From: Persicitalea sp963716085
GTDB lineage: Bacteria; Bacteroidota; Bacteroidia; Cytophagales; Spirosomataceae
DNA length: 64,000 nt
Direction: 5' to 3'
Assembly (NCBI GenBank): GCA_963716085.1
Contig: OY970288.1
Coordinates: 62,001 to 126,000 of the forward strand
Notes under the pieces: model-generated
What the model was told of the DNA's origin: nothing
Database searches by the model: none
What the model saw: only the letters and a program-made list of their open reading frames with translations
Shown: positions 32,212-40,642 of the stretch, piece after piece
Numbering within the stretch: position 1 is the stretch's first letter
Layout of the letters: every line of letters starts with the position of its first letter
Translations under genes and position numbers: made by a program

Positions 32212-35200
32212 TTACTTCAACCCCGCCAAAAACTCAACCATATCCCGAATCTCCCGCTTCGACATGATGTAGCCCATCGCAGGCATACTCGAGGGTAGGT
32301 TCTCCCGCTTGGCAATGCGGGCCACGGGTACTTTCAGTGGCTCGGCTTCGGAAGTTCTCAAAACCAGTTCCTGCGCGTCTTCCTCGGTCAGAACACCCGT
32401 CACCGTCTGCCCGTCTTTCAGCGTGAGCATCACCGTACCAAATCCCGGTGCCAGCCGCGCGCTGGGTTCGACGAGTGCTTCCAACAGTTTTTCGCGGCTG
32501 AGCGTAGTGCCAATGTGCGTCAACGACGGGCCGACCTCGCCGCCGCGCCCGCCAATGGCGTGGCAGCGGACGCACTGCCCCGTAGAGTTGGTGGCGAAGT
32601 AACGGCGGCCCTGCTGGGCGTCGCCACCCGTGAGGGCGTCCATGAAATTGGCGACGCCTTCGCCTTTGGGCTTCGAAGAGGCCAGCCGCGACCGCAGCCG
32701 TTCGGATTTGGTGGAATCCACCGCCTCGGCCAGTTCCAGGCTGATGTTGGGCGAAAGCTCTTTTTGCTCCATACGGGTGACGAGGTTGTCGAGAATTTTC
32801 TCCGTCTTGGCGGCGGACAGGGTACTCAGCGTGCGCAACATCTGCTGTTGCTCTTTGACCGACCCCTTTTCAAAAATAGCGTTCACGACTTCGCCCAAAG
32901 CGGCGGCGGACAGGGTTGAGCCATCCAGCAAACTCAGCGCCCGCGCGCGGACATTCTCATCGGCATCGTTCATGCCTCGCTTGAGGACAGATTCCATGCC
33001 GTTGTACTTCAAAGTACCCAGCGCCGCCAGCATCGCCGCCCGCACATCGGGCGATTGGCTTTTTTGCAAAATCTCGACCAGCTTAGGGTTGTAGGCCGTC
33101 ACGCCAAGATTGCCCATCATGTCAGCCGTGGCGACTAATACTTCCGGCTGACTGTCTTGCAACAGAACCGCCAGACTTGGCTCCAATTTGGCCCGCGCGG
33201 CTACGGCGTCACGCTTGACGATGCCCCGGTAGCGACCATCCACGCGATCCAGCACGGAAGGACTCGCCCAAGTACCCAACGCGGCCAGGGCTTCGGTGCG
33301 AAGTTCCTGGTCGGCGTCTTTTCTTTTGGCAAAATCCAGCAGCGCTTGCAGTTGCGCCTCGCCGCCCACGCGCAGGTTGGCGTTGATGGCGCGGCGCAAC
33401 AGGGGTTCAGATTTGAATCTTGAATTGCTTAACGTCGCGGCCAAATCGGGCAACGCGCCGGGGATAGACAGGTCGTCGTTGATGGCCCGCGCGGCTTCGG
33501 CCACGATGTACTCGTCCTTGTCGCCGAGGAAGCGGCGCACATTCTCGTCGCTCCAGCGGCGTAGCACGAGCACCGCCGCAAGGCGCAACGATTTGTCAGG
33601 GCTGTCGGCTAATGCGATGATGGGTTCCCGCTGTCCCAGCCGCGAAAGAGCCATAACCGCCGCGTGGCGCAGGTATAGATCCTTGTCCTGGTTGGCCGAG
33701 ATCATTTTCAACAAAGCCGGAACGGCGGCCTTGTAATCCACGCGGCCCAAGGCCTGCGCCCCAAAAAACTGAACGCGCGGGCTGGTGCTTGCCAGTAAAG
33801 GCAATAGCAACGGCCCGGCTTCGGCGATGGCGGCGTCACCCAGTACTTTGGCGGCCTGCGTCATGATTTCGGGGTCGCTGTCTTTGAGCAAAGCCAGCAG
33901 CGGATTAGCGTACGACTTGTCCGCCCGTGCCAGTTGTCCCATCCCCCACACGGCGTGGACGCGGGCGAGTTGATTGTCTTTTTGGGATAAAGCTTTTTCA
34001 AAAACCGCCGCCCCTTTTTTGCCGCGCGTCGCGAGTTCGAGCTGGGCTTTCTGGCGGATGCGCATGTCGGGATTGGCCAGGTAACTTAACAGGGCGTCGT
34101 CGTTCTGGGCGGCGTAGTCGAGTACCATGAGGCGCTGCGTTTCCTGACGCAGGGCCCGCATATCGTTCTTGTTGTCAGTTACGTCCAGCCGCCACACGCG
34201 GCCCGCGTCTTTGGTGTCCCAGCCGTTGAGCCAGTCGGCCACGTACAGCGCACCGTCGGGACCGAAGCGGATGCCCGTCGGCAGGATGCCGCTGAAAATC
34301 TTCTTCTCGCCGTTCAGTACGAAAGAAGCGCCCGCAGGTTTCAGGCCGAACGACCAGATGGGTGAGTTGGCGGGATTACCCCGAAACTCCACCAGGAAAA
34401 ATTTATTCTTCCAGTCCGAACCCAGGGCCGTGCCGGGATTATACACCATGCCCGTCGGCCCGTTGTGGAAATTCTGGATGGGCGGGATGAAGTAGGCCGC
34501 CTGTCCTTCCTGGCGCGGCTTGAACATTTCTTCGTCCATCCAGACCTTATAGTCGTTGTTCTTGGGGTCGGTGTACTTGCCGTATTGCCAGTTGGAGCGC
34601 CAGCCCGCGTCGGCACCATCCACGATGTACACCAGCCGCTCGCTTTCGCCGGGATGGTCGCCGTCGTTATCGGCGGTAATGAGGTTGCCATACTCGTCGA
34701 ACACGAACTCGTGTGTGTTGCGCAGGCCCGAGGCAAATACCTCGAAGTCGGTGCCATCTGGATTAGCCCGGACGATGACGCCTTCGTTGGGGTAGCGGTA
34801 TTTGTTGCCTTTTACATCGGTGAGGTTGGCTCCGATGTCGCCAATGCCCCAGTAGATGCGCCCGTCGGGGCCCTCCACAACCCCTGACATGCCGTGACCA
34901 CCGAAGCCGATATGGACGCCGAAGCCGTGGGCAATAGAAGTTTTTTGATCCAAGATTCCGTCACCATCGGTGTCCGTCAGCCGCCACATATCGGGCGCGA
35001 TGCCGACGAACACGTCCTTGGCCCGCACCAGCAGCGCACCGGCCACGTCGGAGATTTCCTCAAAAAAATCGCTGAGGATGCGCGTCGAAACGTCGGCGAT
35101 GCCGTCTTTGTCGGTGTCTTCCAGCCGCCAGACTTCGTCTTTCTCCACGGTCAGGTCACGCCAGTCGTGCGAGCCGTCCTCGTTGAGATCTTTGAGCCAG

Positions 35201-35655
35201 TTATTTTCCTCACTCTTGGCGGGATCGAAAGTTTCGCGCAGGAAAGCCCGGCGGTCTTCTACCGATTGCAGCGCGATGGAGGGCGTCATCCAATTGCGGT
35301 GGCCCCGGATGTCGAACTCGGAGTTTTTATGGCGGTTGGAGCGCGTCAAGTATACTCGTCCCTGATCGTCGATAGACAGGGCAATGGGGTCGGGGGCCAG
35401 GGAATCGGACGCCCACAACTCGACTTTCAGTCCGTCGGCCAATTCAATGGCAACGCTTTCCTTAATTTCTTTGGCACGCGCTCGGGCGGTGTTGCCGTCT
35501 TCTTTCACCACTTCCAGCGTTGCTGCTGGCACAGGCACCGAGGTGCCGAGATCCGACGTACCCGTCGGCACCAGCTTGGCGCAGGAAATGATGACGATGC
35601 CCGCCGCCAGGGCATAGAGTACACGGGGCGATTGGTAAAGCTTTTTGAAGTTCAT
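32212..35655 (-). CDS. PVC-type heme protein: lipoprotein beta-propeller dehydrogenase, HEAT repeats and cytochrome c
   Basis: This 1147-residue protein has a lipobox-type N-terminus (VIISCAKLVPTG, Cys25). A large beta-propeller domain follows with GEGPDGRIYWGIGD-like blades (VEGPDGRIYWGIGDIG, FGPDGALYVADWLNGWDT, TADNDGDHPGESERLVYIVD). From about 470 to 990 are repeats with HEAT-like helices (YANPLLALLKDSDPEIMTQA and similar). The C-terminal domain binds heme through CVRCH at about residues 1026-1030, with a distal Met in SSMPAMGYIMSKRE. This order is that of membrane-bound PVC-type heme-binding dehydrogenases common in Bacteroidota and Planctomycetes. It probably oxidises a sugar or alcohol in the periplasm. 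The substrate is unknown. Confidence 0.9.
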   Translation of the reverse strand: MNFKKLYQSPRVLYALAAGIVIISCAKLVPTGTSDLGTSVPVPAATLEVVKEDGNTARARAKEIKESVAIELADGLKVELWASDSLAPDPIALSIDDQGRVYLTRSNRHKNSEFDIRGHRNWMTPSIALQSVEDRRAFLRETFDPAKSEENNWLKDLNEDGSHDWRDLTVEKDEVWRLEDTDKDGIADVSTRILSDFFEEISDVAGALLVRAKDVFVGIAPDMWRLTDTDGDGILDQKTSIAHGFGVHIGFGGHGMSGVVEGPDGRIYWGIGDIGANLTDVKGNKYRYPNEGVIVRANPDGTDFEVFASGLRNTHEFVFDEYGNLITADNDGDHPGESERLVYIVDGADAGWRSNWQYGKYTDPKNNDYKVWMDEEMFKPRQEGQAAYFIPPIQNFHNGPTGMVYNPGTALGSDWKNKFFLVEFRGNPANSPIWSFGLKPAGASFVLNGEKKIFSGILPTGIRFGPDGALYVADWLNGWDTKDAGRVWRLDVTDNKNDMRALRQETQRLMVLDYAAQNDDALLSYLANPDMRIRQKAQLELATRGKKGAAVFEKALSQKDNQLARVHAVWGMGQLARADKSYANPLLALLKDSDPEIMTQAAKVLGDAAIAEAGPLLLPLLASTSPRVQFFGAQALGRVDYKAAVPALLKMISANQDKDLYLRHAAVMALSRLGQREPIIALADSPDKSLRLAAVLVLRRWSDENVRRFLGDKDEYIVAEAARAINDDLSIPGALPDLAATLSNSRFKSEPLLRRAINANLRVGGEAQLQALLDFAKRKDADQELRTEALAALGTWASPSVLDRVDGRYRGIVKRDAVAARAKLEPSLAVLLQDSQPEVLVATADMMGNLGVTAYNPKLVEILQKSQSPDVRAAMLAALGTLKYNGMESVLKRGMNDADENVRARALSLLDGSTLSAAALGEVVNAIFEKGSVKEQQQMLRTLSTLSAAKTEKILDNLVTRMEQKELSPNISLELAEAVDSTKSERLRSRLASSKPKGEGVANFMDALTGGDAQQGRRYFATNSTGQCVRCHAIGGRGGEVGPSLTHIGTTLSREKLLEALVEPSARLAPGFGTVMLTLKDGQTVTGVLTEEDAQELVLRTSEAEPLKVPVARIAKRENLPSSMPAMGYIMSKREIRDMVEFLAGLK

Positions 35656-35827
35656 GGGGGTCGGTGAATTGGTGGTCTTGCGTATTTGTATAAGGTCGTT
35701 CGAGGAAGATTTGTTCGTAAAGGAAAGGGGGCAATCGGCTGGTTTTACCTAACCTGCCAAGTTCAAAAGTGAGTGGGTTAGGTACGAGATTTTGCCCAAA
35801 TACTTTTTGCCAGATCGTAAATTGCTT

Positions 35828-35853
35828 ATTTTGCACATCTGAATGTGCAAAAT
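35828..35853. promoter_or_regulatory. 11-bp perfect inverted repeat upstream of the decayed ATPase
   Basis: attttgcacat and atgtgcaaaat pair perfectly with a four-base loop (ctga), 32 bases before the remnant start at 35886. It could be an operator or promoter-region hairpin of the now broken gene. Confidence 0.4.
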
Positions 35854-35885
35854 GCCGAGAAAATTGCCTGTTGAAGTGTGCAGCT

Positions 35886-36726
35886 ATGGAAGAAATACTC
35901 GAAAAATCTGAAATGATCGTTGTTCGCACCTAAACGGATTTCAGACGCGGACTGTACGAAAAAATTGCCTGGGACAACCGCCTCATCGGCTTGAAAGGCT
36001 CACGTGGTACGGGAAAAACTACGCTGCTTCTGCAACGACTCAAATCGTTGGATAAGCCGCCAAGCGAAGCGGCTTGCCGACGGGTTCAGGCCTTTGCAGC
36101 ATTTCGAAGCTTACCTGGCGTCGGGCTGTTACCCCTTTTTCCGAGAAGACCGTGAGGGGTTTTCCCAACGGGTGCAGCAACTCATCCGACTGATCGTGGA
36201 GTGCGACATGGCCGAGTTGCCCGATTTCGACATTCGCAACGCGCGCAAAATGCTGCAACTGCCCTACATTCTGTCTGACAACGTACCCTTCAAGCCCAAT
36301 CTCAGTAATTTGGCCCAAAAGAGTCAAATCCACCGCAACAGTGTCAACAATTACCTGAATTTTTTGGAGCAGGCCCGGCTGATCCGGCTACTCTATGCCG
36401 AAGGAATCAGCGTCGCCACGTTGCAAAAGCCCGAAAAGATTTATCTTGACAATACCAACCTTGCCTGTGCTCTGTCGAGAGACAGGCCCGATAAGGGTAA
36501 CCTGCGCGAAACCTTTTTCTTAAACCAACTGAGCAACGCCCATACGGTGCGACAAAGCAAGGCGGCTGATTTTCTGGTGGATGGTGCCTACACTTTCGAG
36601 GTAGGGGGCAAGGGTAAGTCCCAAAAGCAAATCGAAGGCCTGCCCAACGCCTACGTGGTGAAGGATGACATCGAGGCGGGCGTCGGGCGGACGATTCCGC
36701 TTTGGGTGTTTGGGTTTTTGTATTGA
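35886..36726 (+). pseudogene. Decayed AAA/DUF4143 ATPase
   Basis: The remnant begins with an ATG at 35886 (MEEILEKSEMIVVRT) and hits a TAA at once. The same frame then resumes as FRRGLYEKIAWDNRLIGLKG followed by SRGTGKTTLLLQRLK, a Walker A. After this the Walker B and sensor region is missing. A different frame carries the C-terminal DUF4143-type part from about residue LQHFEAYLASGCYPFF onwards (HRNSVNNYLNFLEQARLIRL, YLDNTNLACALSR, ADFLVDGAYTFEVGG) to the stop at 36726. So there is one premature stop, an internal deletion of a large part and a frameshift. Intact relatives are ~380-residue ATPases often found in genomic islands; the function of this one is lost. Confidence 0.82.
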
Positions 36727-36802
36727 AGGTTTCAGAAACATAAATTGCCCCTGGCTTTCAGCCTGGGGACAGCGAAGAAAAGGCTCTCATTTACAAACCC
36801 CC

Positions 36803-37618
36803 TCACCCCTTCCCCACAAACGTATTCAAAATCGGCGCAGCCGTGGGGTTGTACTGGTACGACTGCCAGGAGCCGTCGTCGTACACCTCCACGATGCGGT
36901 AGCCTTTGTAGGTCGTTCCCCAATTGCCGCCGAAGTGACCGTCGTAGAAGAAGGGCTTGCCGCCGCTCATTTTCCGGTCGTCTTCGTCGTGTTCGTGGCC
37001 GTGGAAAATGGCCTTGATGTTCGGCGTTTTTTCCAAGAGGCCCCGCACTTCCTCGCAGTCGCGGCCGCTGCTGTGGCTCCACTTGACGGGCGTAATGTGC
37101 AGGAAGACGAAAATACCTTTCTTATTTTCATACTTAGCGATTTCGCTACGCAGCCAGGCGGGGTCGGGACAGAGGTACTCGCCTTTTTCGTTGGAGGTGT
37201 CGCCCAGAATAAAGGCGTACTCGCCGCGGGCGAAGCTGTGGTTGGTCGGGTAGCCCCAGGTACCTTCCCAGACATCGAGACCGACGCGGTCGTGGTTGCC
37301 GCGCGTGACGTAAAACGGGACGGCCAGGCGTTTGAAGGCTATCTTGACATCGTACATCAGCGTGGGTTCGTCGTGGATCAGGTCGCCGTTGAAGACGGCG
37401 AAGTCCAGGCCCTTCTGCATTTTTTCCTGGTTGAGCCAGCGAATCACATCGGTGTGGAATTTCTCAAATTCAGTGTCCGGCTGTCCGTAGTGACCGTCCG
37501 AAGCTACCGCGAAGCGCATTGTGAAAGGTGGAGCGGCAGGGCGTGCGTCGGGTTTCAGCCAGGAAATTGCGGGTAAGGCGGGCAGGAATTTGAGGAGGTC
37601 GCGGCGGGCCAGTTTCAT
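36803..37618 (-). CDS. Calcineurin-like metallophosphoesterase with Tat-like signal
   Basis: The 271-residue protein begins MKLARRDLLKFLPALPAISW, an RR-containing signal, so export is likely. The metallophosphoesterase motifs are present: ASDGHYG for the first metal site, FNGDLIHDEP (GD-x(n)-GNHD type), VTRGNHDR, HITPVKWSHSS and FHGHEHDED with GGNWG near the end. These would coordinate two metal ions and hydrolyse phosphoesters in the periplasm. The substrate is unknown; similar Tat-exported enzymes in Bacteroidota act on phospho-sugars or nucleotides. The gene converges with the decayed ATPase and is followed by a divergent barrel gene. Confidence 0.88.
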   Translation of the reverse strand: MKLARRDLLKFLPALPAISWLKPDARPAAPPFTMRFAVASDGHYGQPDTEFEKFHTDVIRWLNQEKMQKGLDFAVFNGDLIHDEPTLMYDVKIAFKRLAVPFYVTRGNHDRVGLDVWEGTWGYPTNHSFARGEYAFILGDTSNEKGEYLCPDPAWLRSEIAKYENKKGIFVFLHITPVKWSHSSGRDCEEVRGLLEKTPNIKAIFHGHEHDEDDRKMSGGKPFFYDGHFGGNWGTTYKGYRIVEVYDDGSWQSYQYNPTAAPILNTFVGKG

Positions 37619-37753
37619 GAAGCAAGTGGGTTAGGTAGGAGGGGACAAGCCCTTTTGGTTGTCATACAGTCACAGGAATAGGAAAACCGGATGGCAAGCT
37701 GTTTCTTTGAAAAAAACAATTAAACGACAAATTTCAAGAAAATTGGTCTAACC

Positions 37754-38359
37754 ATGAAGAAATCAGGGTGGTATTTGGGTGGGTTGCTGTTGTGCGTGTT
37801 GATAAAAGTACCTGTCCTGGCGCAGTTGAGCGCCGGGGCCAGCCTGGGTTACGGCATCCCGGCCGAAGCGGGGGGCAGCGGCCTGTGGGGCGGCGGCCTG
37901 GAAGCCAAGTATTACTTCAATTACCAGTTGGCCGTCGGTGCGCGCGTGCGGGCTTACACCGAAACCATCAACCAGACCGACGGCGGCCTCGATGGTAAGC
38001 TGACGGCCATCACGATGCCGATCATGGCCAGCGTCGAGTACCACATCACGGACACCGACCTTCACCCTTTCGTGGGCCTGGAAGCGGGTGTCATCCGCTC
38101 GGCCCTGATTACCGACCTTAAATTTAACGGCCAAAATATCTACGACGACAGCTCCAAAGAATACAGCATCGGCCTGGCCCCCAAGCTGGGCGTCGGTTTC
38201 GACATTACGCAGGGCCTGATGGTGACGGCGGAGGCGCTTTACAACGTGAGTCTGGGAAAAAACCAAGCCGGAAATACCAAATTCAACTTCGAGAAATCCG
38301 CTCAATTCATCACCATCCATGTCGGCATGGCCTTTACCTTCGGCAATCGGTTTGATTAG
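37754..38359 (+). CDS. Outer-membrane beta-barrel protein, porin family
   Basis: The 201-residue protein has a signal peptide (GLLLCVLIKVPVLAQ). The body has eight or so amphipathic strands with typical barrel patterns: GASLGYGIPAEAGG, LEAKYYFNYQLAVGARVRAY, AITMPIMASVEYHITDTDLH, PFVGLEAGVI and a C-terminal FITIHVGMAFTFGNRF. This fits the small OmpW-like or PF13568 porin-family barrels. Ligand or transported molecule is unknown. It is not part of an obvious operon. Confidence 0.8.
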   Translation: MKKSGWYLGGLLLCVLIKVPVLAQLSAGASLGYGIPAEAGGSGLWGGGLEAKYYFNYQLAVGARVRAYTETINQTDGGLDGKLTAITMPIMASVEYHITDTDLHPFVGLEAGVIRSALITDLKFNGQNIYDDSSKEYSIGLAPKLGVGFDITQGLMVTAEALYNVSLGKNQAGNTKFNFEKSAQFITIHVGMAFTFGNRFD

Positions 38360-38489
38360 GGCGATTGGCTATCGGCAGTCGGCCATCGGCTGATGCTTAG
38401 ACAAATGAAATTTTTTAGAGACTTCTCAATTAGTGCAATTTCAGAAGATTACTGTAATGCTTTGATATTTACCCGTTATACATAAAATC

Positions 38490-38524
38490 GCCGAAAGCCG
38501 AAAGCCGAAAGCCGAAAGCCGAAA
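38490..38524. repeat. gccgaaa x5 heptamer repeat directly before recX
   Basis: Five exact copies of the 7-mer gccgaaa occupy 38490-38524 and end one base before the recX ATG at 38526. The usual ribosome-binding region is therefore made entirely of repeat sequence. Copy-number change would shift the leader in steps of seven bases. Confidence 0.85.
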
Positions 38525-38525
38525 C

Positions 38526-38987
38526 ATGGATCGTCTCCTCCTCCAAAAAGCCGCCGCCTACTGCGCCTACCAGGAACGCACGCAGGACGAGGTGCGCAAG
38601 CGCATCAAAAAGTGGGGCGTAGAGGAAGACGACGAAGCCGAGGAACTGATCGCCGAGTTGATTTCGATGAACTACCTCAGCGAAGAGCGCTTCGCCAAAA
38701 CCTACGCGGGCAGTAAATTCCGGCAAAAAAAGTGGGGCAGAAGGCGCATCAAGCAGGAGCTCTCGCGACGTGGCCTGACTGACTTCAACATCGGCCAGGG
38801 CATGAACGAAATCGAGGATGAAGCTTACGAGGAAACCCTGCGGGATTTGCTCCAAAAGAAACTAACTTCCCTGGAACGCACCGAATCCGACATCCGCAAG
38901 CGCAAACAGAAACTAGTTCGCTACGCATTGAGCAAGGGGTACGAAAGCGAGCTTATTTGGAAATTGATACGGGAAATGTTGGGGTAA
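38526..38987 (+). CDS. recX: Regulatory protein RecX
   Basis: The 153-residue protein is almost wholly helical, with three-helix repeats as in RecX, which modulates RecA filaments. AAYCAYQERTQDEVRKRIKK is the first repeat. LIAELISMNYLSEERFAKTY and the segments KWGRRRIKQELSRRGLTD and RKQKLVRYALSKGYESELIW are the family hallmarks. The size is normal. recA is not in this window. The leader is unusual in being a gccgaaa tandem repeat, so expression may depend on a start in a repeat region. Confidence 0.88.
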   Translation: MDRLLLQKAAAYCAYQERTQDEVRKRIKKWGVEEDDEAEELIAELISMNYLSEERFAKTYAGSKFRQKKWGRRRIKQELSRRGLTDFNIGQGMNEIEDEAYEETLRDLLQKKLTSLERTESDIRKRKQKLVRYALSKGYESELIWKLIREMLG

Positions 38988-39000
38988 TTTCCGGGGTTAT

Positions 39001-39705
39001 TCATTCTCCATCCGTAAACATATACCCCACACCCTTCAACGTTTTGATGAAGCCTTCGCCTAGTTTTTCGCGGAGTTTGCGGATGTGGACGTCCACGGTG
39101 CGCTCCAGGACGTAGATGTCGGCCCCCCAGATTTTTTGGAGGAGTTCTTCGCGGCTGAAAACCTTATTGGGACTGTTGGCGAGGAAAAAGAGGAGTTCAA
39201 ATTCTTTCTTGGGCAAAATCACCGACTTGCCCTTTTGGGTGACCGTGTAGTTCTTGCGGTCGATGGATAGTCCGGCGATTTCGATTTCGTCGCCCGTGTC
39301 CGACTTCTGGGCTTCGCGGCGGAAGAGCGCGTTGATGCGGCTCATCAGGGCGCGGGGCTTGATGGGCTTGGTGATGTAGTCGTCGGCCCCGATCTCGAAG
39401 GCGGCGATTTCGGAATACTCCTCCGAGCGGGCGGTCAGGAACATGATGTAAGTATCGCGCAGGTCGCTGTCGTCGCGGATCATGCGGGCGGTTTCGATGC
39501 CGTCCTGCCGGGGCATCATGATGTCGAGCAAAATGAGGTCGGGCCGAAAATTGCGGGCTATTTTCAGCCCTTTCTTGCCGTCGGGGGCTGTTTTTACCTC
39601 GTAGCCTTCCTTTTCCAGATTGTATTCCAGCAGCTCTACGATGTCCTCGTCATCGTCCACGACAAGTATTTTCTGGATGGGCTGGCTGGCTTTGGCGGCG
39701 CTCAT
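39001..39705 (-). CDS. OmpR/PhoB-type response regulator
   Basis: The 234-residue protein has an N-terminal receiver domain: KILVVDDDEDIVELLEYNLE with the acidic pair, RPDLILLDIMMP with the phospho-acceptor Asp, and MFLTARSE plus ADDYITKPIKP near the switch residues. The C-terminal winged helix reads VILPKKEFELLFFLANSPNK, then LQKIWGADIYVLERTVDVHI and RKLREKLGEGF with a GVGYMF end. It is a standard DNA-binding regulator of the PhoB/RprY type. The cognate histidine kinase is not adjacent, so it is an orphan here. It lies in tandem with, and downstream of, an exported protein on the same strand. Confidence 0.93.
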   Translation of the reverse strand: MSAAKASQPIQKILVVDDDEDIVELLEYNLEKEGYEVKTAPDGKKGLKIARNFRPDLILLDIMMPRQDGIETARMIRDDSDLRDTYIMFLTARSEEYSEIAAFEIGADDYITKPIKPRALMSRINALFRREAQKSDTGDEIEIAGLSIDRKNYTVTQKGKSVILPKKEFELLFFLANSPNKVFSREELLQKIWGADIYVLERTVDVHIRKLREKLGEGFIKTLKGVGYMFTDGE

Positions 39706-39799
39706 GCGAGGGGCGTTAGTGAGGTGTATGCAAGTCCGAAATTAGTCGATGTGTGGCTTGCATTACGTACCAAAAGCCATTCATAACACAAACTTAACA

Positions 39800-40642
39800 T
39801 CAGCGCTGCCGAATGCGGTAGATTTTTCCCTGCTCATTGGTCATCAACAGGTCGGTGTCGTTCAAGAAAACGAGGGCCTCTTCCTGCATCTTGCCAATCT
39901 TGATGCATTCCTTGGGGTGGCTGAAATCAATGGTGCCGTTCTCAATGCCAAAGACCAGGATCTTGCCGTAGGTCAGCAACGCAAAGGCTGTTCCCGAAGG
40001 GTTGATGTCCGCCGCCGTTACCTGGGCTTTGACAAAAATACTGTCCTGGACAGCCAGCGTATGGTCGCCTGGCTGAGTCGGAGCTTCGTAAAGTTTGACG
40101 AACTGATTCGTCTTGCTGCGGTTTTTTGAAAACAGGTAGAGGCGGTTTTTATAATAAAAAAATGCCTCGCAGTCGAAGTTCCGGGCGTCGGGCGGGGGAG
40201 GGAAGGCCGACTGATCGGCGTAGCGAATGTGGATGGCGGCCGTCGTTTTGGCCTCGGGCGAAAAGGCGTAGATCGTCAGATCCTGGCGTTGGTTGGCGTT
40301 GTTGCCCATGTCGCCAATGTATAGCGTCCCATCGGGGCTTTGGGCCAAATCTTCCCAATCCACATTCTTGGCATCGGGTACTCTCACGGTAGACAAAAGG
40401 TGGCCTTCCAGATCCATTTCGTAGAGCTCGGGCTGGCCGCCGCTGTCGTTGTGCGTCCACAGCGTCCCCTGCGTCACATTCCGCGCCAAACCCGAACTTT
40501 CGTTGGCAATAGGCGGAAGCGTACCTATTTTGCTAACTTTGTAGCCCGAACGGGCTTTGTCAAAGTCGTTTTCGCGCTTGTCGCTCCCGCAGCCACAGAG
40601 GGCCACCTTCAACGCAAACCAAATATAAGTCAGCTTTATCAT
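39800..40642 (-). CDS. Lipoprotein-like exported protein, SdiA-regulated/esterase-like propeller
   Basis: I start at the ATG with reverse-strand first base at 40642 (MIKLTYIWFALKVALCGCGS), which gives a signal with CGC lipobox-like Cys near residue 16; a longer start at 40672 is possible. The rest has repeated beta-strands with SPDGTLYIGDMGNNANQRQD, DCEAFFYYKNRLYLFSKN and VTAADINPSGTAFALLTYGK, like the propeller domain of SdiA-regulated or esterase-like phytase proteins. The role is unknown. The start codon overlaps the divergent AI-2E transporter start in a CATG (40640-40643), so the two genes share almost no 5' spacer. Confidence 0.68.
   Translation of the reverse strand: MIKLTYIWFALKVALCGCGSDKRENDFDKARSGYKVSKIGTLPPIANESSGLARNVTQGTLWTHNDSGGQPELYEMDLEGHLLSTVRVPDAKNVDWEDLAQSPDGTLYIGDMGNNANQRQDLTIYAFSPEAKTTAAIHIRYADQSAFPPPPDARNFDCEAFFYYKNRLYLFSKNRSKTNQFVKLYEAPTQPGDHTLAVQDSIFVKAQVTAADINPSGTAFALLTYGKILVFGIENGTIDFSHPKECIKIGKMQEEALVFLNDTDLLMTNEQGKIYRIRQR

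Noticed and set aside
31407..32298. Three overlapping plus-strand frames (223, 295 and 186 codons) in the repeat array
   Set aside because: They are the same rotating peptides caused by a 55-bp unit; no start context or homology, so I keep only the repeat call.
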